Notes: generated from the letters alone by a model not told the origin. Positions 16,727-25,484 are shown, counted from the stretch's first letter. The stretch is 64,000 bases of DNA from Bradyrhizobium sp. NP1 (GCF_030378205.1 NZ_CP127385.1:5000001-5064000), one strand, 5' to 3'. Numbers and translations are program-made.

Positions 16727-17998
16727 TCAAGCGGGCACTGGACTTTCGCGTAGGTCGACGAAACGCTTTTGAGGATGAATGGTCAGGGCCAGGGCTGCGC
16801 CGAGCAGCAGCATGCCAAGCGAGCCGATGAACGGCACATCCCAGCGGCCGGTAAAGTCGATTGCCCATCCAAACACGACCGGCGAGATGATGCCGGCCAG
16901 ACCGAATCCGAAGTTCATGAAGCCGCTGGCGCTGCCGGAATATTCAGGGGTGATGTCCATCGGGACCGCCCAGATCGGCGCCACGATCAGCTCGGCGAAG
17001 AAGAACGCCATGCTCAGGCAGATCGCGACGACGAAGAGATCATGCACGAACACGATCGGCAGCATGAAGCAGAACGAACCGAGGAAGCCCGCGACGATCA
17101 CCGAAATTCTCGCCTTTGCGACATCACCTGACGCTCTCAGGATGCGATCGCTCACAATACCACCAACCGTATCGCCGATCACGCCCGCGAAGAAGACGCC
17201 TGCGGCGAACAGCGCGGATTTCTTCAGGTCGAGCTTGTATTCGTGCAGGAAGAACGACGGCAGCCAATTGAGGTAGAGCCACAGAATCCACCCGTAGCAG
17301 AAATCGGTAAGCGTCACCGGCATGATGCGCTTCAGAAGCGGTCTCCAAGGCACCGGCTTGCGGCTGCCTGCCACGGTTGACGTCGGCAGGCCTACCAGTT
17401 CGTCGGCCGTCACCTGCGGATGCTTGCGAGGGTCATCGCGGAAATAGAAGAACCACAGGACGGCCCAGATCAGGCTCGCGACGCCCAGCGCGTAAAACGA
17501 CACCCGCCATGAGAACGCCGCGATGATCATGGCGATCATCGGCGGCGTCGCGGCATTGCCAAAACGCGCGAACGCGTGGGTTATGCCCTGCGCGAAGCCG
17601 CGCTGATCGGCGCGCAGCCAGTTCGACAGGGCGCGGGTCGCCGTCGGGAAAGCGGGGCCTTCGCCAATGCCGAGCGCCAGACGCGCCACAAAAAGGCTCG
17701 CCAGGCCGCCAACAAGACCCGTCCAGATCGTCGAGGCCGCGACAATCAACGCGCAAATGGTCAGCGTCATACGCGGCCCCAATCGGTCGCCGAGCCAACC
17801 ACCTGCGATCTGGAAGATTGCGTAAGGATAGGCAAAAGCCGAGAAAGCGAGCCCCAGTTCCGTCGCGGTCAGGCCGAGATCCTTCTGCATGATCGGCGCC
17901 GCGGTCGAGAGATTGACCCGGTCGACGTAGAAAATGAAATACATCAGGCAGATGACCGTAAGAACGAGACGGCTAGCCTGCTTCCTCATCAATTTCAC
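16727..17998 (-). CDS. MFS permease, anion:cation symporter type (SauU-like)
   Basis: 423 aa, GTG start at 17998 with GGGGAGG six bases upstream. About 12 membrane segments; N-terminal YFIFYVDRVNLSTAAP and the GWLGDRLGPR loop are typical of the ACS family that carries organic anions (tartrate, galactarate, phthalate). It is the first gene of the reverse-strand operon with the acylating dehydrogenase and CoA ligase and is divergent from a LysR regulator. The layout regulator / transporter / SauS / ligase mirrors the sau locus of Cupriavidus, so sulfoacetate uptake is the best inference. Confidence 0.82.
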   Translation of the reverse strand: MKLMRKQASRLVLTVICLMYFIFYVDRVNLSTAAPIMQKDLGLTATELGLAFSAFAYPYAIFQIAGGWLGDRLGPRMTLTICALIVAASTIWTGLVGGLASLFVARLALGIGEGPAFPTATRALSNWLRADQRGFAQGITHAFARFGNAATPPMIAMIIAAFSWRVSFYALGVASLIWAVLWFFYFRDDPRKHPQVTADELVGLPTSTVAGSRKPVPWRPLLKRIMPVTLTDFCYGWILWLYLNWLPSFFLHEYKLDLKKSALFAAGVFFAGVIGDTVGGIVSDRILRASGDVAKARISVIVAGFLGSFCFMLPIVFVHDLFVVAICLSMAFFFAELIVAPIWAVPMDITPEYSGSASGFMNFGFGLAGIISPVVFGWAIDFTGRWDVPFIGSLGMLLLGAALALTIHPQKRFVDLRESPVPA

Positions 17999-18155
17999 GC
18001 GTACCTCCCCGGATTGTTGGTCGTCTGCCTCCCCGCCCCGGCTGCGGCTATTCGTACCGGAACGGCTGACATCGCCATTATTTCGTTTATGGTACAGTGG
18101 GTTGGCACGATGACAAAATTGATTGTCTGCATCGTCACCATTCGCGGGATTTATC

Positions 18156-19049
18156 TTGCATCAGGATTTGGACATCGCCCTGCTTCGGACCTTCGTCGCG
18201 CTGGTCGATACCGGCAGCCTGACCGCGGCCGGTCGACTGGTCGGCCGCACGCAACCGGCCATCACGCATCAGATTCGCCGATTGGAAGAGAGCCTCGGCC
18301 GCAGGCTATTCGAGGACAACAGACGCAAGCTGACCCTCACACATGACGGCGAGGTCCTCCTTGAATTCGCCCGCTCGATGCTGCGCCTGAACGATGAAGC
18401 GCGCGACCGCTTCCTCGCCACCGATATCGCGGGCCACGTGACGCTCGGAACGCCCGATCTGTATGCGTCCTACATCCTGCCCGAAGTTCTCGAAAACTTT
18501 TCTCGGGCGCATCCCAACGTGGAAATCGAGCTACGCTGTACACGCAGTGTCCATCTGCATGCGGCACTCGAACGCAACGAACTCGATATCGCGCTCATGA
18601 CGAACCAGCCTGAATTTCGCAAGGGCGAATTGGTACGTCGCGAGCCGCTGGTGTGGGTCGCCGCAAGCGGGGGAAGCCCTGAACTGCGCAAACCCCTGCC
18701 GCTGGCTGTTTTGCCGCAAGGCAGCGTGTATCGCCAGATCGCGCTGGAGGCGCTTGGGTCGGCCGGGCTGCAATGGTCGATCCGGTCGGTCAGCGACAGC
18801 ATTGCCGGGCTGCAGGCCGCGGTGTTTGCAGGCCTTGCAGTGTCCGTATTTCCGCATTGCGCGATCGGGGCAAACGTACGCTGTCTCAATGAGGACGATG
18901 GACTGCCGAAGCTGCCGTCGATAGAGCTCGTGATGCATCGCCGAAGCCATGGAATCTCGGAGGCGGCCGAGCAACTCGCGCAATATATCACGCGGGAGAT
19001 CGGCAGACCGGGCCAAAGCGCGCTCGGGATCAACGTCCCCGGAGGCTGA
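18156..19049 (+). CDS. LysR-family transcriptional regulator (SauR-position)
   Basis: About 297 aa. No ATG fits: the usual LysR N-terminus (HQDLDIALLRTFVALVDTGSLTAAGR) follows a TTG at 18156; another TTG lies at 18123. Helix-turn-helix at about 20-45 and a substrate-binding effector domain (VTLGTPDLYASYILPEVLENF onward). It is divergent from the MFS-SauS-ligase operon, 157 bases away, and likely activates it in response to the carboxylated substrate. The poor start codon and weak ribosome site would keep levels low. Confidence 0.85.
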   Translation: MHQDLDIALLRTFVALVDTGSLTAAGRLVGRTQPAITHQIRRLEESLGRRLFEDNRRKLTLTHDGEVLLEFARSMLRLNDEARDRFLATDIAGHVTLGTPDLYASYILPEVLENFSRAHPNVEIELRCTRSVHLHAALERNELDIALMTNQPEFRKGELVRREPLVWVAASGGSPELRKPLPLAVLPQGSVYRQIALEALGSAGLQWSIRSVSDSIAGLQAAVFAGLAVSVFPHCAIGANVRCLNEDDGLPKLPSIELVMHRRSHGISEAAEQLAQYITREIGRPGQSALGINVPGG

Positions 19050-19193
19050 CCTGGCGCAGCGGAAGGATCGATAGCCGTTCAAAGACGGTGATCAGGGCGA
19101 GCGCTGCGAAAACCGGTTGCGCTGCTTGAACGCTTCGGCGGCCTGGTCAATTTCTCCACGCCGCACTTGCCCGCAAAACGCTTCGCGGCGACC

Positions 19194-20261
19194 TCACCTG
19201 AAGAAGGAAACCAGGCCTATGCTCATCACGAGCAGGAGGATGAGCGACAAGGTCACTGCTGCGGTAACTCTTCCGCCGACGTTGGAGAGAACGCGAATAT
19301 CGACGCCAAGCCCGAGCGCAGCCATCGATACAACGGTCAAGACAGCGGCCGTCCTGGTGATCGGCGCGACAACAACATCGGGAACGACCTGCAACGATCG
19401 AAGGGCCGCCAGCACGAGGAATCCAACGATGAACCAAGGAACCAATCTGAAGGGGTTGACGGACCTGACCTGTGGAGCGCCAGCGGCCATTCCGCGCAGA
19501 CGCGGAGCAAACAGGGACAGAGCGACAACGACGGGCCCAAGCATCAGCACCCTCACCAGCTTCACGAGAGTGCCAATTTGAGTGCTGACCAGTCCCGCCG
19601 GCACGGTCGCCGCAAGCACCTGAGGAACCGCGTAGACGGTCAGCCCGGCCAGAATTCCGTATTGCGTCGCGCTCAGGTGCAAAAGTGGAATAAGCAGTGG
19701 AAGTCCCAGGACCATCAACACGCCGAGGATGGCCGTGAAGGAGATCGACGACGCGATATCGTCGCCATCCGCTCCGATGACCGGCGCCACAGCCGCTATC
19801 GCGGAATTGCCGCAGATGGAATTCCCGCACGCAATAAGAATTGAAAGTTTGGTCGGCAGGCCCAGCATGCGGCTCAGGCCGAAGCTTACGCCCAAGGTGA
19901 CAATGACCGTTGCAATAATCGCTCCGATAAGAAGCATCCCCGAGGCGGCGATCGCAGCAAAACTTATCGATGCCCCGAGCAGCATCACCGCGATCTCCAA
20001 CAGCTGCTTCGCACTGAAGGCGATTCCGGCCCGCCAACGCTGTGACGGATTCGAAACGGCGCGCACCGCCATTCCCAGCAAAATCGCCATTACCAGAGCT
20101 TCGACATAGGGATGACCAAATGCACGCTCCTCCAGATATTGAAATCCCATCGATACCAACGTGAGGAGAACGCAAAGAACGACGCCCGGGAGCAAGGCGG
20201 CAAGACGGCCGAAGCCAGCAACGAACCCACGCTTGTTGGAAGATTTCTCGCGCTCCGTCAC
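19194..20261 (-). CDS. yeiH: YeiH/UPF0324-family membrane exporter, probable sulfite efflux
   Basis: 355 aa with roughly ten hydrophobic segments and the conserved blocks HPYVEALVMAILLGMAVR, IACGNSICGNSAIAAVAP and GVLMVLGLPLL of the COG2855 family. Members of this family are placed as sulfite/sulfate exporters in several sulfonate-degradation loci, and Xsc releases sulfite in the cytoplasm. No sulfite dehydrogenase gene was seen in the window, so export may be the main way of removing it. Divergent from a LysR regulator, as yeiH is from yeiE in Escherichia coli. Confidence 0.85.
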   Translation of the reverse strand: MTEREKSSNKRGFVAGFGRLAALLPGVVLCVLLTLVSMGFQYLEERAFGHPYVEALVMAILLGMAVRAVSNPSQRWRAGIAFSAKQLLEIAVMLLGASISFAAIAASGMLLIGAIIATVIVTLGVSFGLSRMLGLPTKLSILIACGNSICGNSAIAAVAPVIGADGDDIASSISFTAILGVLMVLGLPLLIPLLHLSATQYGILAGLTVYAVPQVLAATVPAGLVSTQIGTLVKLVRVLMLGPVVVALSLFAPRLRGMAAGAPQVRSVNPFRLVPWFIVGFLVLAALRSLQVVPDVVVAPITRTAAVLTVVSMAALGLGVDIRVLSNVGGRVTAAVTLSLILLLVMSIGLVSFFR

Positions 20262-20351
20262 AAACTCCCCCTGTCAGCAAAGAGAGATCTTTTGTTTCAA
20301 AGCGACAAATAAAGATAATATATTTTGTGTCTGCCCCGATGAACAGAAGTT

Positions 20352-21110
20352 ATGCTCCTGAACCTGCATTTGCTCCGACTATTCGCGACAGTCGTACAGA
20401 CGGGAGGCTTTTCACGCGCAGCGAGCGCGCTGCGCATCAGTCAACCCGCCATTTCAAAAGGGATACGCGACTTCGAGCTTCAGCTTGGATGGCGCCTGCT
20501 CGATCGCACACCCAAGGGCGTAAGACCGACCCGAGAAGGGCAGGCCCTCCTGCGACATGCGGATGCGCTGTTCGCGGCCGAGCGAGCAGCGGAAGACGAG
20601 TTGGTATCGCTACGCAGCCTGGATACCGGCTCGCTTCGCATCGGCGCGAGCACGACGATCGCAACCTATATGATCGCGGAACATCTCGGGATCTTTCACC
20701 AACGATACCCAGGCATTGACGTGTATCTGGTCAGCGCCAATACACATGATATCGCTCGTCTCATGATCGAGCACGATATCGACATCGCGCTGGTCGAAGG
20801 ACCGGTCGGCGATAGCGATCTGGTCTGCAAGCCGTGGCGCACCGACGTAATGAGCTTGATCACCAGTCCGGTCCACCGATTTGCTTCATCAGGCAATTCG
20901 ATCGATCCGAAGGCCTTGGAGGAAGAAATCCTGATTGTTCGCGAACGCGGCTCCGGATCGCGAGAGATCGTCTCGCAGGCCCTTTCGGCGCATGGCGTAG
21001 AGCCTCGAAGAACCCTGGAGATAGGCAGCACGGAAGCTATTAAGCAGGCCGTTGCCTACGGAGTCGGGGTCTCCGTTGTTTCCACGGCGACAATCGACGA
21101 TCAGATCTAG
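20352..21110 (+). CDS. LysR-family regulator (YeiE-like), cut by an in-frame TAG
   Basis: 252 codons up to a TAG at 21108-21110. It has the LysR helix-turn-helix (FSRAASALRISQPAISKGIRDFE) and effector domain (SLRIGASTTIATYMIAEHLGIFH). The same frame stays open past the TAG for 40 more codons (LGRLKAISMKDLSISRT to LAFERIIE) and ends at TAG 21231-21233, directly before a stem-loop. The joined length, about 293, is the normal LysR size and the extra part looks like the normal LysR C-terminus. So a single base change (GAG, CAG or similar to TAG) seems to have removed the last helices. It may be inactive or partly active. By position it should control the YeiH exporter. Confidence 0.8.
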   Translation: MLLNLHLLRLFATVVQTGGFSRAASALRISQPAISKGIRDFELQLGWRLLDRTPKGVRPTREGQALLRHADALFAAERAAEDELVSLRSLDTGSLRIGASTTIATYMIAEHLGIFHQRYPGIDVYLVSANTHDIARLMIEHDIDIALVEGPVGDSDLVCKPWRTDVMSLITSPVHRFASSGNSIDPKALEEEILIVRERGSGSREIVSQALSAHGVEPRRTLEIGSTEAIKQAVAYGVGVSVVSTATIDDQI

Positions 21111-21233
21111 CTCGGTCGACTGAAGGCTATTTCCATGAAGGATCTGTCTATTTCACGAACGCTTTGGCAACTAAAGTCGCCAGGACGGATCGACAGCCCG
21201 GCCGCGCTCGCCTTCGAACGCATCATAGAGTAG

Positions 21234-21259
21234 AGCCGCCCAGAAAAATCCGGGCGGCT
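21234..21259. terminator. stem-loop after LysR frame
   Basis: Perfect 8-base arms AGCCGCCC (21234-21241) and GGGCGGCT (21252-21259) with a 10-base loop. It starts on the base after the distal stop codon of the LysR frame and lies 12 bases from the stop of the converging small gene, so it can serve both. The T-run on either strand is weak. Confidence 0.6.
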
Positions 21260-21270
21260 TACATAGCGTT

Positions 21271-21483
21271 CTAAAAACCCCGAAAGAGACTGACGACGCG
21301 CACGAACTCGTCGAATATGCCCGGCTGAAAATAGACGGCGCGCGCAACGATAATGGTAACAGCGAAGGCCCAAAACGCGCTCGAACCAACCCACACGAGC
21401 CACTTCGACGCGCCCGTGCGCTCGAGCGACTTCTCTGTCAGGTCAATCTGCTCCCCAAAGGGTTCAAATTTTGCTTGTGCCAT
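21271..21483 (-). CDS. small single-span membrane protein
   Basis: 70 aa from ATG 21483 (MAQAKFEPFGEQIDL); an in-frame start at 21552 is possible. One hydrophobic segment (WLVWVGSSAFWAFAVTIIVA) at about residues 27-46, with a charged N-terminal half inside or out. No family recognised. Convergent with the interrupted LysR gene across a shared stem-loop. Confidence 0.5.
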   Translation of the reverse strand: MAQAKFEPFGEQIDLTEKSLERTGASKWLVWVGSSAFWAFAVTIIVARAVYFQPGIFDEFVRVVSLFRGF

Positions 21484-21640
21484 TTTGAGCGGCCCCAAAA
21501 ATTGTCGCTCACCAAATATCGTGAATTTTCCGGCGGCCTTCAACGGCCGCAAATTTCCTTTTTACTTTGAGCTTTAGAAGCCTGTTCTCCTGCGGAAGCT
21601 TCAAGGGAAAAGTTCCCTTTGCTTGCGATTGATACCTGTC

Positions 21641-21838
21641 TCAACGACGCTGTAGCCAGATGACGTTATCAAATCGCGCCTGATCTTCCTCCTTTTCAAA
21701 TTTTGATGCTGGCACTCGGCAGCGGCAAGGCACGCCCCGATTGCAAATGCACCCCAATTCAGAATGCCAAGCCTTGTCGGGATGACGGCTGCACACTCTC
21801 TCCACCCCGAAACATATCTCGCAGATTCGTCCAACCAT
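21641..21838 (-). CDS. small Cys-rich protein (zinc-ribbon-like)
   Basis: About 65 aa from ATG 21838. Cysteines are spaced ICEIC-N6-C, then GCIC and PCRC, around the stretch HPDKAWHSELGC. The HPD-W pattern with paired cysteines is seen in small rhizobial proteins of unknown role. No ribosome site is visible, and the surrounding 500 bases have no other gene. A 7-base inverted repeat (21603-21619) lies 22 bases after the stop and could be its terminator. Confidence 0.45.
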   Translation of the reverse strand: MVGRICEICFGVERVCSRHPDKAWHSELGCICNRGVPCRCRVPASKFEKEEDQARFDNVIWLQRR

Positions 21839-22091
21839 GATATTCTGCAAAAAATAGTGTGCTCGCACTTTCACATTTTTTTTGACACCCTACAAGGAAC
21901 GAGTCAGTGCTGCGCTGCGCACCGAGCCGTGATCGAGCCCGTCCCAGAAGGTGTCTCATATCGACGTCGAGTTGTAAGTCAAGATTCGTCTCGCGCGACG
22001 AGAAGCGTCAGCCCTTGCCACTCCGCTGGTGATCCCGGACTGAATCCCACCGTAAACAAGATGACCAAATCGGCTTGGTCACGGGATCTAC

Positions 22092-22679
22092 TCAGACCGC
22101 CACTGCTCTGGCCTTGCGGTTGGTCTCCAGCCGTCGATCGACACGGGCCACGATGGCATCCAAAACCGTATGGCTCATGCCCTTGTCCTTCGCGATCAGT
22201 TGCACGAGCTTGTCGGCGCGCTCGATGTACGGAGCGCCGCTGTTAAGTGCTCGCGCCGCGGACGCCGGGCGTGAAAGGCTCTCGGCCGCCGCCGCATACT
22301 TCTCGAACGGCACCATGTCCTCTCGCGCAGCGCCGAGCTTGACGCAAACATCAACGACGAAATTGTAGATCGAACGCGACTCCTCAAGGTTGGAATGCAC
22401 GGCTTCCTGGGCGGTCCGCATGCCGTCATCGGTGATGCAGCGATAATTGCCGGCCATCAACATGGCCCACTTGGCCAGAGGAACGAAGATCGACTCGTGG
22501 AAGTGTAGCTTGACCGGAAGCTCGATTTTTCCTTCCGGCACATCGAACCGAACCGCATCGATATCCTTCTCGAGTTGGCGCAGGATGTCGTTGGTCTTTT
22601 CGTCGTCAAAACGGGCGATCTTGAAGTTGGTCGGCAACGTGACTTGCAGCACGTTGACCTTCTCTTCCGGCGGGCGCAC
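22092..22679 (-). pseudogene. ketopantoate-reductase-like gene, 5' part removed at an IS end
   Basis: 195 codons that read as the C-terminal helical half of a PanE/ApbA-like reductase (KWAMLMAGNYRCITDDGMR, RPASAARALNSGAPYIERAD). There is no Rossmann half. Coding similarity runs right up to base 22680, and the IS inverted repeat begins at 22681. The GTG at 22679 is therefore an accident of the junction. The N-terminal half is not found on the other side of the IS, so the insertion was followed by loss of DNA or brought together unrelated flanks. Family assignment is moderate. Confidence 0.55.
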
Positions 22680-22680
22680 G

Positions 22681-23773
22681 TGTGTGTACCGAAAACCTTG
22701 TCCGAGTTGATGATGTGACGGAATCGCCTAAGCTGGCGGAATGATCGGGCTGCTCTGTTTCGTGCTGGCCGTCCTGGCCTCGCCGTTCAAGTCGAGGTTG
22801 CGGCTTGAAGCTGAGCACGCGGCGCTTCGACATCAGTTGGTGGTCTTGCGGCGGAAACTTCATGGTCGCGTCCGGCTGACGAACCATGACCGCTGGTTCT
22901 TTATCCAGCTGTATCGCTGGTTTCCATCAATCTTGTCGGTCCTCACCATCATCCAGCCCGAGACGCTCATACGTTGGCACCGCTCTGGCTTTCGCTGTTA
23001 TTGGCGCTGGAAGTCACGATCTTTGGGAGGCCGGCCGCAGATCGACACCGAGCTGCGCGTGTTGATCCGGCGGATCAGCATCGAAAACCCGCTTTGGGGC
23101 GCGCCCCGCATCCACGGCGAACTGCTCAAGCTCGGGTTTGAGGTCGCGCAGTCGAGCGTCGCCAAGTACGTGGTGAAAAGACGGAAGCCACCCAGCCGGG
23201 GATGGTGGACCTTCTTGCATAACCACGCGCCGGAGATTGCCGCCATGGACTTCTTCGTCGTCCCGACGATCGGTTTCGACCTCCTCTATGCCTTCGTCAT
23301 CGTTCGGATAGACCGCAGAGAGCTCGTCTGGATCAACGTCACAAAGAATCCGACGGCGGAATGGGTTGCCCGTCAGATCACGGAGGCATTTCCTTGGGAC
23401 GAGGCTCCGGGCTACATGATCCGGGACCGCGATCGCATTTATGGCAGTGTTGTCACGCGCCGATTGCGCGTGATGGGCATCCGGGACAGGCCTACCGCAC
23501 CAGCCTCGCCTTGGCAGAATGGTTTTGCCGAACGGCTGATCGGATCGATCCGGCGGGAATGTGTGGACCACGTCATTGTATCGGGCGAGGCCCATCTGCG
23601 CCGGATTCTACGATTCTATGCCCGCTATTACAACGAGGTGAGAACGCACCGGTCATTGGATAAAGATGCGCCGGTCTCTCGCGCGGTTCAGCGGACCGGC
23701 AGCATCAAATCGTCCCCGATCCTCGGCGGACTCCATCACCGCTATGCCAGGGTCTAGGTTTTCGCCACACACA
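22681..23773 (+). mobile_element. insertion sequence, about 1.09 kb, with terminal inverted repeats
   Basis: Left end TGTGTGTACCGAAAACCT (22681-22698) matches the reverse complement of the right end (23756-23773) at 16 of 18 bases. One transposase gene fills the element. No clear target-site duplication is visible: the flanking bases differ. Confidence 0.75.
22741..23757 (+). CDS. DDE transposase, integrase-core type
   Basis: 338 aa. N-terminal part with a short hydrophobic start and HTH-like region (LRLEAEHAALRHQLVVLRRKL), then an rve integrase core. Candidate acidic triad: Asp170 (IAAMDFFVV), Asp229 or Asp231 (MIRDRDRIYG) and Glu264 (NGFAERLIGSIRREC). The frame is intact, so the element may still be active. 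Related to IS3/IS481-superfamily transposases common in rhizobia. A decayed relative lies at about 52.3-52.9 kb. Confidence 0.88.
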   Translation: MIGLLCFVLAVLASPFKSRLRLEAEHAALRHQLVVLRRKLHGRVRLTNHDRWFFIQLYRWFPSILSVLTIIQPETLIRWHRSGFRCYWRWKSRSLGGRPQIDTELRVLIRRISIENPLWGAPRIHGELLKLGFEVAQSSVAKYVVKRRKPPSRGWWTFLHNHAPEIAAMDFFVVPTIGFDLLYAFVIVRIDRRELVWINVTKNPTAEWVARQITEAFPWDEAPGYMIRDRDRIYGSVVTRRLRVMGIRDRPTAPASPWQNGFAERLIGSIRRECVDHVIVSGEAHLRRILRFYARYYNEVRTHRSLDKDAPVSRAVQRTGSIKSSPILGGLHHRYARV

Positions 23774-23844
23774 ACTCGTGCGTCTCGATGCGATGTTGGC
23801 CCAAGCGCCTCGACTTCTACCTCCGCCCCCGGGGTTTCTTGTTC

Positions 23845-24609
23845 TTATTCGCCTTGGCGCTTGCCGCCTGTGGCGGCGATGATACGACGGGGCGGCTCGC
23901 TTTTTTGAAGGCGCTTGGTCTGCGAGAGTGAGGCAAAGACGCGCGCGAATTTGCGCAAGGGATAGAGAATGCTGCTGCGATCGATGCGGGCAGAGGCGAA
24001 TTTCGGGGCGTTCTTCGCGGTGTGGTCAAGAGATGGTCCGAGGCGACCAGGCGCGGTCTCGACGGCATCGCTCGGCGCACTCACGACTGTCGGCACGATC
24101 GCGGAGATAGTGGCGTTGCCGTGCCCGGATTTGTCCGCCGGCGCGGTTGAAGCGGTTGCCGCCTCTTCTCCGGCAGGTCCAGCAGCGACGATAGCCGCTG
24201 GTTCGCGTGCTGCCGTGGTGGCGGTTGCAGGCACAAGGGCGTTCGCCGACAGTTGCACGAACAACGCATAAGCGCCGACCGCGGCGATCGATACCCCAGC
24301 GAGCGCCATCACGCCGGAAGCGAGCTTGTGGACCTTGGCGAGCTTTGCCGCCTGCTCCTGTTCAGCGAGCTTTGCCGCCTCCTTCTGCTCAAGGTACGCG
24401 ATCTCCAGCAAATGATCATAAGCCGCACGCTGGTCTCCATCGCCGAGAATCTCGTTGGCACGCACGATTCGGCGGAATTTAAGTCCGGCATCCGGGTCTC
24501 CCCGATTGACGTCGGGATGGGCCCGTTTGACCGCGCGACGAAATGCAGCCCTCAAGCTATCGGCATCATCGTCCGGAAGTGCGCCGAGCAGATCGTAAAG
24601 CGTCTCCAT
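23845..24609 (-). CDS. J-domain membrane protein
   Basis: 254 aa. Residues 1-68 form a DnaJ J-domain with the HPD motif at 31-33 (RAHPDVNRGDPD), which stimulates Hsp70 ATPase. A charged Lys/Glu/Ala-rich helix (about 70-92) follows, then one membrane span (about 97-120, SGVMALAGVSIAAVGAYALF), and an Ala/Pro-rich tail that would lie outside. No substrate-binding domain. Such membrane J-proteins recruit DnaK to the inner membrane; the target is unknown. Stands alone 70 bases from the IS right end. Confidence 0.8.
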   Translation of the reverse strand: METLYDLLGALPDDDADSLRAAFRRAVKRAHPDVNRGDPDAGLKFRRIVRANEILGDGDQRAAYDHLLEIAYLEQKEAAKLAEQEQAAKLAKVHKLASGVMALAGVSIAAVGAYALFVQLSANALVPATATTAAREPAAIVAAGPAGEEAATASTAPADKSGHGNATISAIVPTVVSAPSDAVETAPGRLGPSLDHTAKNAPKFASARIDRSSILYPLRKFARVFASLSQTKRLQKSEPPRRIIAATGGKRQGE

Positions 24610-24828
24610 CCCAAAGCTCCTGCGGCCGGTCTTCTTTCCGCTGCGGATTCACCAGAGGGAACAAGTGCTTGTACTGTCGATGATTCTTTTTCAGCGGGGC
24701 AAAAAAATGGCTGAATTGTGCGCGACGCAAAATCAGACCGCGCATTTGTCGCGTTCCCCGTGGCTTATTCGCGCGGGCTTCTGCGGGTCTCGACATCGGG
24801 CGTGCGAGCGACCGCGCGAGGTTGGCTC

Positions 24829-25484
24829 ATCGAGAACGGCAACCTGTACAGCATCACGACTAACCCGACCGCCATCGCGGCGCTGTTCCGACGCATGAAC
24901 CGCTATGTAGGCAACCCGGAGCCCATGCCGGGAGTCTTTCCCCGACTATCCTGCGCCGGTCATCCGCAATGCTGACGGCGACGCGCAGGAAATGGTGACA
25001 ATGCGGTGGGGCATGCCGCCACCACCGCGCAATGGCGGCCCGCCGCTCACCAATATCCGCAACACATCCTCGCCGCATTGGCGCGGCTGGCTCAGGCCAG
25101 AGAACCGCTGCCTGGTGCCGGCGAACTCGTTCGCCGAATACACGGGAGCCCAACCCCACGGCGAAGAAGAGAGACGTCGTTTGGTTCGCGCTTGCTAACA
25201 GCCGGCCGCTGTTCACTTTCGCCGGCATCTGGACCACCTTCAACGGCGAGCGCGGCACGAAATCGAAGCCGATCCCCGGCCCTCACCTCGTATACGGCTT
25301 TCTCACCACCGCGCCGAACGCCGTTGTCGCGCCGATCCATCCCAAGGCAATGCCCGTGATCATCACCACTGACGAAGAGCGTGACGTTTGGATGCGCGCA
25401 CCATGGGACGAGGCCAAGGCGTTGCAGAGGCCATTGCCGGATAACGCGCTCAAGATTGTCATGCGCGGCGAGGACAAGGAAGAC
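24829..25484 (+). pseudogene. SRAP/YedK (HMCES-type) gene, frameshifted and lacking the catalytic Cys
   Basis: The homology runs through three frames: NLYSITTNPTAIAALFRRM (from 24841), then [24 protein letters not shown] and [15 protein letters not shown] (from about 24992), then [21 protein letters not shown] to [16 protein letters not shown] (to about 25390). Frameshifts lie near 24945 and 25155. The first codons that should encode Met-Cys read Asn-Gly (24835-24840), so the Cys2 that crosslinks abasic sites is gone. A dead copy. Confidence 0.75.

Noticed and set aside
19147..20280. 377-codon minus-strand frame covering the exporter gene
   Set aside because: Out of frame with the YeiH-family motifs; composition rich in Arg/Gly/Ser.
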